Below, in pieces: positions 38,633 through 45,423 of a DNA stretch of 64,000 bases. This DNA is from Rhodococcus jostii NBRC 16295 (lineage in GTDB: Bacteria; Actinomycetota; Actinomycetes; Mycobacteriales; Mycobacteriaceae). Within the stretch, counting starts at the first letter, position 1. Each line of letters opens with the position of its first letter. The DNA lies in the NCBI RefSeq assembly GCF_001894825.1, contig NZ_BCWY01000038.1, positions 1 through 64,000 of the forward strand, given 5' to 3'. Under the pieces are notes generated by a model. The model was given only the letters and a program-made list of their open reading frames with translations. It made no database searches and had not been told where the DNA came from. The position numbers and the translations under genes are program-made.

Positions 38633-38707
38633 TCAACAGTGGCAGGAGGTGGTCCGGCACAGGTCGATGTGCCGTCTGCGCCATGCTGGGCGCGCAAGGT
38701 AGTTCAT
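38633..38707 (-). CDS. Cys-containing leader peptide, 24 aa
   Basis: A 24-codon frame starts at ATG 38707, with GGAAGG at good distance upstream, immediately after the SAM riboswitch. It ends in RRHIDLCRTTSCHC, with Cys at 17, 22 and 24. The core R-H-I-D-L-C-R matches the 31406-31489 peptide, although the N-terminal halves differ, so selection acts on the C-terminal end. This is the pattern of the actinobacterial sulfur 'putative leader peptide' family. It probably senses Cys or Cys-tRNA availability by stalling near its end, with effects on hairpins in the 145 nt before the permease gene. Confidence 0.8.
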   Translation of the reverse strand: MNYLARPAWRRRHIDLCRTTSCHC

Positions 38708-38717
38708 GTGCTGCCTT

Positions 38718-38810
38718 CCATCGATCCCGGCGGTAGCACCCGCACCCGAAGGATTCGGAAGGGTTGCTGCGACGTCAACGAGCCAGGTCTCTCGGTCGCT
38801 CTGGATGGTT
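38718..38810 (-). ncRNA. SAM riboswitch (S-box, SAM-I type), right sulfur operon
   Basis: The minus strand shows the S-box consensus: CCATC (P1 5' arm, 38804-38808), CAGAGCGACCGAGAGACC, TGGCTC, GTTGACGTCGCAGCAACC, a variable hairpin, GGTGCTACCGCC and GATCGATGG (P1 3' arm, 38718-38722). Outside the variable hairpin it is the same as the element at 31497-31586. The leader-peptide Shine-Dalgarno GGAAGG (38714-38719) overlaps the P1 3' arm by 2 nt, which fits translational masking of the leader when SAM is bound. A promoter ends just upstream, so the transcript starts at the aptamer. Confidence 0.88.
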
Positions 38811-38817
38811 GAAGCGA

Positions 38818-38846
38818 ACACTAGCCGCGTTCTCACACCTCGTCAA
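38818..38846 (-). promoter_or_regulatory. Promoter of the right sulfur operon
   Basis: On the minus strand TTGACG (38841-38846) and TAGTGT (38818-38823) are separated by exactly 17 nt. This is a good sigma-70-type promoter whose start point would fall about 10 nt before the riboswitch P1 arm. Confidence 0.65.
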
Positions 38847-38855
38847 CACGGGGTA

Positions 38856-38876
38856 TTCCCCTGCAACACAGGGGAA
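38856..38876. promoter_or_regulatory. Inverted repeat, candidate operator upstream of the -35
   Basis: TTCCCCTG-CAACA-CAGGGGAA is a perfect 8-bp inverted repeat with a 5-nt spacer, placed 9 nt upstream of the -35 hexamer. It sits between the riboswitch operon and the divergent TauE/SafE gene, so a regulator bound here could act on both. No equivalent repeat was seen before the other riboswitch. Confidence 0.5.
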
Positions 38877-39023
38877 ATGGTGTCGAATCCGTGCAAGAAT
38901 CACGGTGCGCGGAAGTGCTGACACACGAGCATCGATGCGGTTGGATGGAGCGGGCAGCCCCTGTCCACGGCGGTCGACCGACCCGGCTGCCGGGCCTCGC
39001 GAGGCCCTTGTAACGTCGCCTCG

Positions 39024-39791
39024 GTGACACCACTCGAAGTCATCGCGATCCTGGTCGCCGGCGTAGGCGCCGGCGCGATCAACGCCATCGTCGGCAGCGG
39101 CACGCTCATCACCTTCCCCACTCTGGTGGCCTTCGGGTTCCCTCCGGTGACCGCCACGATGTCGAATGCGATCGGCCTGGTCGCCGGCGGTGTGTCCGGC
39201 ACGTGGGGGTACCGGCGGGAGCTGGCCGGCCAGGGCTCGCGGCTGCGGTGGCAGATCCCGGCGTCGCTGTGTGGCGCGGTTCTCGGCTCGTGGCTACTGC
39301 TGCACCTGCCCGAAACTGTGTTCGAACTGGTCGTCCCGGTACTGCTGATCCTCGCGCTGATCCTGGTGGTGTTGCAGCCGAAGATCCAGGCCTGGGCCAA
39401 GCAGCGCGGTAGCCACGAGGCCGGTCTGAGCCCGACGCGCCTCGCCCTGCTGACGGTGGGCACGTTCGCCGTCGGCGTGTACGGCGGATACTTCACCGCC
39501 GCGCAGGGCATCCTCCTGATGGGAGTGATGGGGGCGATCCTGCCCGAGAGTCTTCAGCGGATGAACGGCGCGAAGAATCTGCTCTCGCTGATCGTCAACG
39601 TCGTGGCCGCGACCGCCTACACCCTCGTGGCCTTCGACCGGATCAGCTGGGCAGCCGCCGGCCTGATCGCGGTGGGCTCGCTGCTCGGCGGCGTCCTCGG
39701 CGCCCGCTACGGTCGCCGCCTGTCGCCGACCGCGCTGCGCGGAACCATCGTCGTCGTCGGCCTCATCGGACTGTTCCGGCTGCTCGCATAG
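39024..39791 (+). CDS. TauE/SafE family sulfite/organosulfur exporter
   Basis: A 255-residue membrane protein with eight hydrophobic segments and the TauE/SafE features GAGAINAIVGSGTLITFPTLVAFGFPP at the N-terminus and GVYGGYFTAAQGILLMGVMGAILPESLQRMNGAKN in the middle. It starts at a GTG with little Shine-Dalgarno sequence. The family moves sulfite, sulfoacetate or other sulfur anions across the membrane. It is divergent from the riboswitch operon and shares its control region. A TauE-like protein (YtnM) also belongs to the Bacillus ytmI operon, which supports a link to the LLM and transporter genes. Export of sulfite released by oxidation is one possible job. Confidence 0.88.
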   Translation: MTPLEVIAILVAGVGAGAINAIVGSGTLITFPTLVAFGFPPVTATMSNAIGLVAGGVSGTWGYRRELAGQGSRLRWQIPASLCGAVLGSWLLLHLPETVFELVVPVLLILALILVVLQPKIQAWAKQRGSHEAGLSPTRLALLTVGTFAVGVYGGYFTAAQGILLMGVMGAILPESLQRMNGAKNLLSLIVNVVAATAYTLVAFDRISWAAAGLIAVGSLLGGVLGARYGRRLSPTALRGTIVVVGLIGLFRLLA

Positions 39792-39828
39792 TCGCGCACG
39801 CCCACTCCTGCTCCCTCATACTGGGTCG

Positions 39829-40653
39829 GTGAGCAACGACGTAGAGCACCCGGGCTGGACCTACCTGATGGACATGGACGGCGTCCTCGTCCACGAAGAG
39901 CACCTGGTCCCCGGGGCCGATCTGTTCCTGGCCGAACTCCGGGAGTCCGGCACCCCGTTCATCGTCCTGACCAACAATTCGATCCGGACTCCACGCGATC
40001 TCCGCGCCCGATTGCTCCGCACCGGCCTGGACATTCCCGAGGAATCGATCTGGACGTCCGCCCTGGCCACCGCAACGTTCCTCGCGAACCAACGGCCGGG
40101 TGGCAGCGCCTACGTCGTCGGCGAGTCGGGGCTCACCACCGCACTGCACGACATCGGGTACGTCCTCACCGAGAACGATCCCGACTACGTGGTCCTCGGC
40201 GAGACCCGCACCTACTCCTTCGAGGCCATCACCACCGCAATTCGCTTGGTGGAGAGGGGCGCTCGCTTCATCGCCACCAACCCCGACCCCACCGGCCCCT
40301 CGCGGGAGGGTTCGCTCCCCGCCACGGGATCCGTTGCGGCACTGATCAGCAGGGCCACCGGCCGCGACCCGTACTACGTGGGCAAGCCCAATGCGCTGAT
40401 GATGCGCTCGGCACTGCGGGCCATCGGTGCGCACTCCGCGAACACGTTGATGATCGGCGACCGCATGGACACCGACATCGTCTGCGGCCTCGAGGCCGGA
40501 CTGCAGACCATCCTCGTCCTCACCGGCATCTCGACGCGCGATTCAGTGGAACTGTTCCCCTATCGCCCCACCGCGGTGCTCAAATCGGTCGCCGATCTCG
40601 TCGGCCGCACGTCGGACCCGTTTGCGGCTCCGCCGCCCGTGAGTACTTCTTAA
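39829..40653 (+). CDS. HAD-IIA family hydrolase (NagD-like phosphatase)
   Basis: A 274-residue HAD superfamily IIA protein with a GTG start. Motif I is LMDMDGVLVHEE (about 13-24), motif II FIVLTNNS, and motifs III/IV YYVGKPN and MIGDRMDTDIVCG. The C2B-type cap lies between motifs II and III. Members dephosphorylate small metabolites such as nucleotide or sugar phosphates; the substrate cannot be read here. It follows the TauE gene by 37 nt on the same strand and may share its transcript. Its last codons and stop lie inside a long hairpin shared with the convergent lipoprotein gene. Confidence 0.9.
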   Translation: MSNDVEHPGWTYLMDMDGVLVHEEHLVPGADLFLAELRESGTPFIVLTNNSIRTPRDLRARLLRTGLDIPEESIWTSALATATFLANQRPGGSAYVVGESGLTTALHDIGYVLTENDPDYVVLGETRTYSFEAITTAIRLVERGARFIATNPDPTGPSREGSLPATGSVAALISRATGRDPYYVGKPNALMMRSALRAIGAHSANTLMIGDRMDTDIVCGLEAGLQTILVLTGISTRDSVELFPYRPTAVLKSVADLVGRTSDPFAAPPPVSTS

Positions 40654-40684
40654 CCGCGGGAGGTTGACAAGTACTCACGGGTGG
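40633..40684. terminator. Bidirectional hairpin terminator between convergent genes
   Basis: Arms CCGCCCGTGAGTACTT (40633-40648) and AAGTACTCACGGGTGG (40669-40684) pair over 16 bp with one G-U. The loop contains an inner AACC/GGTT helix. Both flanking stop codons (40651-40653 plus, 40675-40677 minus) lie inside it. The layout, a long stem with an inner GGTT/AACC-type helix, resembles the elements at 43285 and 58485. Confidence 0.75.
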
Positions 40685-41214
40685 CGGCAGCCGGTAATGC
40701 CCCTGATGGTCGCTGCCCTGTAGGTCGCGAACGTGATCCGGTTCCCGTCCTCGCTGGACAGCGTGACGTCGTGGTGCCCGGGCCGGTCGACGTGAACGTC
40801 GACTCGGCTCATTCCGGCGTCGGTGGCGATCTCCCGGGCCGCCGCCAGTACGGCCGGCCACTCGGCGTCGCCGATGGGGGTGTCGGACAGCAGCGCCTGC
40901 GTGGTGACGGAGAGCCCGTCCGTGTACGCATACGGTCCGGGGCATCCTCCGCCCTGGCTGCGTTCACGGTGCCACCGCCACTGCGTATCCGGGGCAATCG
41001 TCCCGGCGGCTTCGCTGATCCGCACGACCGCGTGGGTGACTTGGCGCTCGGCGTCCGCGAGAGAGGGCCGTCCGCGGAGGTCTGCTGCGGCCGCCGCGAT
41101 CTCCTCGTCGCCGAAGTTGTACGGGTTGTCGGTCATGCCACCACATCCGCTCGTCAGGATTGCCACGCCGATCACGGCGACTGCCTTCGTCGTCCATTCG
41201 CCCCGGACCGTCAC
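40675..41214 (-). CDS. LppA-like lipoprotein
   Basis: A 179-residue lipoprotein: signal peptide TKAVAVIGVAILTSGC with lipobox Cys followed by GGM. The mature part contains a GGGCPGPYAYTDGLSV stretch typical of the mycobacterial LppA/LppB-type family, for which no biochemical function is established. The GTG start at 41214 overlaps, by the GTGA arrangement, a TGA that closes the alternate reading frame of the upstream DUF1023 gene. This indicates that the two genes were translationally coupled. It is probably surface-exposed and may work with the DUF1023 and WXG100 proteins next to it; that link rests on position only. Confidence 0.82.
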   Translation of the reverse strand: MTVRGEWTTKAVAVIGVAILTSGCGGMTDNPYNFGDEEIAAAAADLRGRPSLADAERQVTHAVVRISEAAGTIAPDTQWRWHRERSQGGGCPGPYAYTDGLSVTTQALLSDTPIGDAEWPAVLAAAREIATDAGMSRVDVHVDRPGHHDVTLSSEDGNRITFATYRAATIRGITGCRHP

Positions 41215-41245
41215 CGGACTGCCAGATCCGGCAGGCCCGCCACGA

Positions 41246-42877
41246 TCACGGCCATGTTGTAGCCGGACGTCCGCAATTCGCCGGTGCCGCTGGGCCGTGG
41301 GTACTCGCTGTGCCCGTCGGCGTCTTCCCGCCGCACGCCGTCGGGGTCGTCGCCTCCCGCACCGACAGTTGTTCGAGGTCGGTCTGCACCGGGTCGGGTC
41401 CGAGCGTGTCGAACCCGTCGACCACGGCGATCGGGTCGTCGTGCGCGCGCATCACGAATCCGTGGCCGGGCGCCAACCCGAGGTCCGATTCGTCGTTCGC
41501 GTGGAACCCGGGCGAGCCGTAGAACACGGCGTCGTCGACGGGCTGTCCCGGTCCCGGATCCTGCAACGCCAGGCCCTGGGTGAACGAACCGTACGAATGC
41601 CCGAGGGCGGTGATGTGCGGGTCGGGCTTCTGCGAGGCGACGTCGAGACCGTCGTAGAACGACGCGAGTTTCGGGGCGCCCGCCGTCGCGCGGTCGGACT
41701 GCCAGGAGTCGAGGAGCCATCCGCGGCCGAGATTCTGGTCGAGGAACGGCACGTCGTAGTTGCCGGGACCGGTGGTGGTCGGCGGCTGATACCCCAGCCA
41801 CGCGATGGTCGACACCGTCTCACCGGTGCGGCCGGCGATGTCCAGCTGCCGTTCGGTCTCCGACTTCAGCGCCTTCGCCTCCTCGGTCATGCCGCCGAGC
41901 GACGCGACGGTGGTGTCGATGCCCGGTGTGGTGACGGAGATGTGGTCGGCGGTGTCCGGGTCGCCGAGCGCGAACGCGGCCATGGTCCGCTCCCCCGACT
42001 GCAGGTCGAGCAGTATCAGTCGGCCGTCCGGGTTATCGCGCACGAGTTTCTCCAGATCGCCCAGGTCCCGCAGCTTCTGCTCGGCATACCACAGCGCCGC
42101 ATCGTCGTCGGTGAATGCTCCACCGAATCCGTTGTGGTCCAGACTTTCCCGGAGCCGGTCGCGCTCCGCCTCCCACCGCGACCGCTCGTCGTCGAACCGG
42201 CCGACGTTCGCCTCGTGGCGCACGGCCGACGGGATGCCGTCACGATTGCCGATCCAGTCGGGGTGCCGTTCGATCACCTCGCGCCGCTGCGCGTCCGGCA
42301 GGGCGTCCCAGTATTCGCGATTGTCGAGCGGGGAGCCATTCGACGGCGGCGCCGGGGCGGACAGTCCGCTTCCCGCATGCTCGACCTCACCGGGTTCGAG
42401 CTCGCCGTCCGCTGCCCGCGTCAGGACCGCTGCCGCGTCAGCGACGAGGTCCTCCGCCTGGAGGATCAACGCACGCGCTGCGGCTCGGAGTTCATCACGC
42501 CGCGCTGCCGCCGAGGCGTCGACGGCCGGTCCGGGCACATCGGCGACGTCCCCGTTGTCCGACAAGGCCATACCGTGGGCGACAGCCGCTTCGCGGAGGC
42601 CGTCGAGCTCGGTTTGCAGGTGCGTGACCGCATCGACCATCTCACGGGTCAACCGCTCTACGACGGCGATCGCGGCGGCCTCGCCGGTCAGATCATCCGC
42701 GGCGATCCGAAACCGTCGACGTGCGGCGTCGGCGGCGTCGGCGTGCCACGTCGGCAACCGGCCGATGTCGGCGAGACGGTCCTGCACGAAACCGATCGTG
42801 GCCAGTCGCGCAGACAGCGACCGTTGCACGGCCTGCAGCGCACCGGTGTCCCACCGGGCGATATCCCTCAGATTCAC
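41246..42877 (-). CDS. DUF1023 alpha/beta hydrolase, apparent frameshift near the 3' end
   Basis: A 543-residue frame from GTG 42877, preceded by a GGGGGG run. The first 200 residues are helical and coiled-coil-like, as in ESX-associated proteins. The hydrolase domain has nucleophile GHSYGS (about 415-420) and the DUF1023 pattern FYGSPGFHANDESDLGL. The last 40 residues after LEQLSVRE look out of frame (Ala/Thr/Pro-rich, stop at 41246). The neighbouring frame encodes GVRREDADGHSEYPRP and YNMAVIVAGLP, the expected DUF1023 end, and stops at 41211 with a 4-nt overlap with the lipoprotein gene. A one-base shift near 41340-41370 would join them, so either the gene is broken or the sequence has an error. 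Confidence 0.75.
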   Translation of the reverse strand: MNLRDIARWDTGALQAVQRSLSARLATIGFVQDRLADIGRLPTWHADAADAARRRFRIAADDLTGEAAAIAVVERLTREMVDAVTHLQTELDGLREAAVAHGMALSDNGDVADVPGPAVDASAAARRDELRAAARALILQAEDLVADAAAVLTRAADGELEPGEVEHAGSGLSAPAPPSNGSPLDNREYWDALPDAQRREVIERHPDWIGNRDGIPSAVRHEANVGRFDDERSRWEAERDRLRESLDHNGFGGAFTDDDAALWYAEQKLRDLGDLEKLVRDNPDGRLILLDLQSGERTMAAFALGDPDTADHISVTTPGIDTTVASLGGMTEEAKALKSETERQLDIAGRTGETVSTIAWLGYQPPTTTGPGNYDVPFLDQNLGRGWLLDSWQSDRATAGAPKLASFYDGLDVASQKPDPHITALGHSYGSFTQGLALQDPGPGQPVDDAVFYGSPGFHANDESDLGLAPGHGFVMRAHDDPIAVVDGFDTLGPDPVQTDLEQLSVREATTPTACGGKTPTGTASTHGPAAPANCGRPATTWP

Positions 42878-42970
42878 GATCCCCCCCAGGATGCATAATG
42901 CCCGTACCCTAACGGATCGATCGCGTCCGCGGGAGTCCGATCTCGTCTCGACCGACTCAAAGGATCGAAA

Positions 42971-43291
42971 ATGAGCGAATCCACCCACGTCGACACAGCG
43001 GCCCTCCGCGCAGCGGCCGGTCAGCTCGACAGCCTGTTCGACGAGGCGTCCTCACAGCTGAACACCACCGACGCGGCCCTCACCGATTCGGGCGCGGCGT
43101 GGCCGGATGCGACCGGTGCCGCGTTCGGCCGGTTCGCGTGCTACCTGGACGGTCGTCGGGAGTCGTTGCAGCGCACCCTGGCCGAGGTGTCGACGACCCT
43201 CGTCGAGTGCGCGCACCGCTACCACGAGCAGGACGAGGCCACGTCGGCGCGCCTCGATGCGGTCGCGCCGACCACGAGCCTCAACCTGTAG
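42971..43291 (+). CDS. WXG100-like ESX secretion-associated protein
   Basis: A 106-residue, mostly helical acidic protein with two helices around SGAAWPDATGAAFGRF (about 41-56), which resembles the W-x-G turn of WXG100/ESAT-6-like proteins, although the Gly is four residues after the Trp. It starts at ATG 42971 with AAAGGA upstream. It is divergent from the DUF1023 hydrolase gene, 93 nt apart. Small WXG100-type partners beside large hydrolase or toxin genes are common in type VII secretion loci, so it may help secrete the DUF1023 protein. No ESX secretion machinery is visible in the window. Confidence 0.7.
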   Translation: MSESTHVDTAALRAAAGQLDSLFDEASSQLNTTDAALTDSGAAWPDATGAAFGRFACYLDGRRESLQRTLAEVSTTLVECAHRYHEQDEATSARLDAVAPTTSLNL

Positions 43292-43362
43292 GCGCTTCGC
43301 GCCCGTGCGCCTTTGTGGTTGCGGGAACAACCAGAAAGGCGCACGAGCGGCGGAGCCGCCTA
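43285..43362. repeat. 65-bp hairpin repeat, bidirectional terminator, copy 1
   Basis: Positions 43285-43349 match 58485-58549 in 64 of 65 bases (C at 43303, T in the other copy). The core hairpin is CGTGCGCCTTTGTGGTTG facing CAACCAGAAAGGCGCACG with a CGGGA(A) loop, extended by GC-rich outer arms. It supplies TAG stop codons to the WXG100 gene (43289-43291, plus) and to the convergent hydrolase (43360-43362, minus). Confidence 0.85.
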
Positions 43363-44367
43363 TCCGGCCGGTCGGAGCTCCGCCTCGGCGGCGGCCCAGA
43401 AGGCTACGATCTCCGCGGCCATCTCTTCGGGGCACTCCTCGGGAAGATGGTGTCCGATTCCCTCGAATACGCGGTCGCGGACGTCGGTACTGAACTGACG
43501 CATCGTATGGAACAGGTTGTCGGCGTCAGCGTACGAACCGCCGAGAGTCAGGATGGGCATGGTGAGCTGCTTCTGTCTGCGAGCTTCGCCGGCGGCTCGG
43601 CCTCGCGGGCTGAATACCTCGCGGTAATAGTTCAGACCCGCCCGAACCGCCCCGGGCTTGGAGAACACACGGAGGTACTCTTCGAATGCCTCCGAATCGA
43701 TAACCCATGTGCGCGCAAGCTTCGACGGGCCGAAGAACCAGCTGAGGAACTCACGTTCCCGGCCGTGAATGAGAGCCTCCGACAGTCCTTCGACTCGGTT
43801 GAAGTAGAAGTGCCACTGACGCGCATTCAGACTGTCGTCGGGATAGCCGCGCTCGGGCAGAGGCGACACCCAGGGGATGTGAGCGTCCGACAGGACCAGA
43901 GTGCGTACATCCTGCGGATAGGCCGCGGCGTGCGCATGTGCGATCCAGCTCCCCGTGTCGTGGCTGACGATGTCGAGACCGTCCGGACCCGCGAGTCCGA
44001 GTTGCTCGATCAAGACGTGTATGTCCTCGGCGACGTTGTCCAAACCATATCCCTCACTGGGCATATCGCTGTCGCCGAATCCGCGGGGGTCGATGGCATA
44101 GACGCGACGCCCTGCCTCGACGAGAAGGGGAATGATGAAGCGCCACGCATACCAGCTCTGCGGCCAACCCGGTATCAGCAGGACCGGATCGCCCTCACCC
44201 GCAACGACGTAGTGCAGTCGTACTCCCTCGGCGACAGGGACGAGGCCGTGCTTCAGGTCATGCATCTGGACGCTCATGTGGCCCTGCTTCGGCACTGGAT
44301 ACGGTGGGGTTGCGGTTCCGAACCGTGACGAAGCCGACGGGGTCGATGTAGTGGCTCTGTCAGTCAT
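43360..44367 (-). CDS. Alpha/beta hydrolase, epoxide hydrolase/haloalkane dehalogenase-like
   Basis: A 335-residue alpha/beta hydrolase. The oxyanion motif is GWPQSWYAW (about 68-76), the nucleophile elbow SHDTGSW has Asp as nucleophile, and the catalytic His lies in GIGHHLPEE. An Asp nucleophile with the HGWPQ-type motif is typical of epoxide hydrolases and dehalogenases. ATG 44367 is used; an internal ATG (MSVQMHDL, residue 31) would give a more normal N-terminus and is possible. It ends in a repeat-type terminator and follows the sugar-type ABC permease by 70 nt, so it is probably the last gene of that operon. The substrate is unknown. Confidence 0.85.
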   Translation of the reverse strand: MTDRATTSTPSASSRFGTATPPYPVPKQGHMSVQMHDLKHGLVPVAEGVRLHYVVAGEGDPVLLIPGWPQSWYAWRFIIPLLVEAGRRVYAIDPRGFGDSDMPSEGYGLDNVAEDIHVLIEQLGLAGPDGLDIVSHDTGSWIAHAHAAAYPQDVRTLVLSDAHIPWVSPLPERGYPDDSLNARQWHFYFNRVEGLSEALIHGREREFLSWFFGPSKLARTWVIDSEAFEEYLRVFSKPGAVRAGLNYYREVFSPRGRAAGEARRQKQLTMPILTLGGSYADADNLFHTMRQFSTDVRDRVFEGIGHHLPEECPEEMAAEIVAFWAAAEAELRPAG

Positions 44368-44437
44368 GACAGCGTGTTACCTCCGCTTTGAGTGTGTATG
44401 GGTTGCCGAGTCGTATGTTCGCGAACGCGTCGCACGG

Positions 44438-45421
44438 CTATTTGATGAAGCTGTATCGGCTTCTGTCGATCGTCAGTGCGACCGACGCCACCACTACGAG
44501 GCCTTTCACGATCTCCTGGGTGAAGTTGTTCACGCCGGTGAGGTCCATACCGTTCGACAACAGTGCGATGACGATGACGCCCAGAACCGTCCGATGCGCT
44601 CCTCCCAGTCCACCCGACAGGGCTGTCCCGCCCATGACGACCGCTGCAATGGAGTCCAGCAGCAGCGCATCGCCGGCGCTGGGCGAGCCGGCTTGAACCT
44701 GACCGGTGAGAATGACGCCACCCAAACCACACAATGCTCCGCCGAGAACGAAGGCGAGAATCTTGTACCTGCGCAGATTGATTCCGGACAGTACGGCGAC
44801 CGGCTCACCGCCTCCGATCGCATACAGGTACCGCCCGAACTTGGTTCGGAACGACACGGCGGTCAGAAGAGCCGCTACGGCCAGCACGATGAAAATCACA
44901 TTGGGTATCCCCAGGAGCGATTTCGAATTCACGAAATCGGGAAGCGCTGTGCTCGAGTACACGATCGCACTACCGCCGGACACATGTCCGGCAACACCGG
45001 CACATACCGACATGGTTCCCAGCGTGACGAGAAACGAGGGCACCTTCAGTCCCGTGTAGATGGCGCCGTTGGTGAAACCGATTGCCGCACCGGCCAGCAC
45101 GCCGGCGACGATGGCGCCCAGAAGCCCGATCCGATCAACCGCTGCTGCGGTGACCAGCCCCGACAGGGTGACGTTTGCACCGACCGAGAGGTCGATCGAT
45201 CCGATCAGAATGACGATCGTCCCAGCCAATGCGACGAGAAGGAGTACCGCAGCTTGCCTTCCGATATTCGTCGCGTTGTCGAATGTCAGGAACTGTGGGC
45301 TGGTGATCGTGAAGTACGCGATGATCGCAAACACCGAAACGAACGGGTACACGAGAGTACTGTTCTTCCGCAGCGTTTCCGAAATGTCGAGTGTGGTTCG
45401 TTCGAGAGTCGCACTTGTCAT
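44438..45421 (-). CDS. Sugar-type ABC transporter permease (RbsC family)
   Basis: A 327-residue permease with about ten hydrophobic segments and the RbsC-family features LIGSIDLSVGANVTLSGL, TLGTMSVCAGVAG and the conserved ALLLDSIAAVVMGGTALSGGLGG near the C-terminus. It starts 2 nt after the ATPase stop. With the ATPase and the TAT/lipoprotein-type binding protein it makes up a three-gene carbohydrate uptake class 2 (CUT2) importer. The glycoside hydrolase first in the operon suggests the cargo is a sugar, polyol or glycosylated aromatic. Confidence 0.91.
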   Translation of the reverse strand: MTSATLERTTLDISETLRKNSTLVYPFVSVFAIIAYFTITSPQFLTFDNATNIGRQAAVLLLVALAGTIVILIGSIDLSVGANVTLSGLVTAAAVDRIGLLGAIVAGVLAGAAIGFTNGAIYTGLKVPSFLVTLGTMSVCAGVAGHVSGGSAIVYSSTALPDFVNSKSLLGIPNVIFIVLAVAALLTAVSFRTKFGRYLYAIGGGEPVAVLSGINLRRYKILAFVLGGALCGLGGVILTGQVQAGSPSAGDALLLDSIAAVVMGGTALSGGLGGAHRTVLGVIVIALLSNGMDLTGVNNFTQEIVKGLVVVASVALTIDRSRYSFIK

Positions 45422-45423
45422 GA

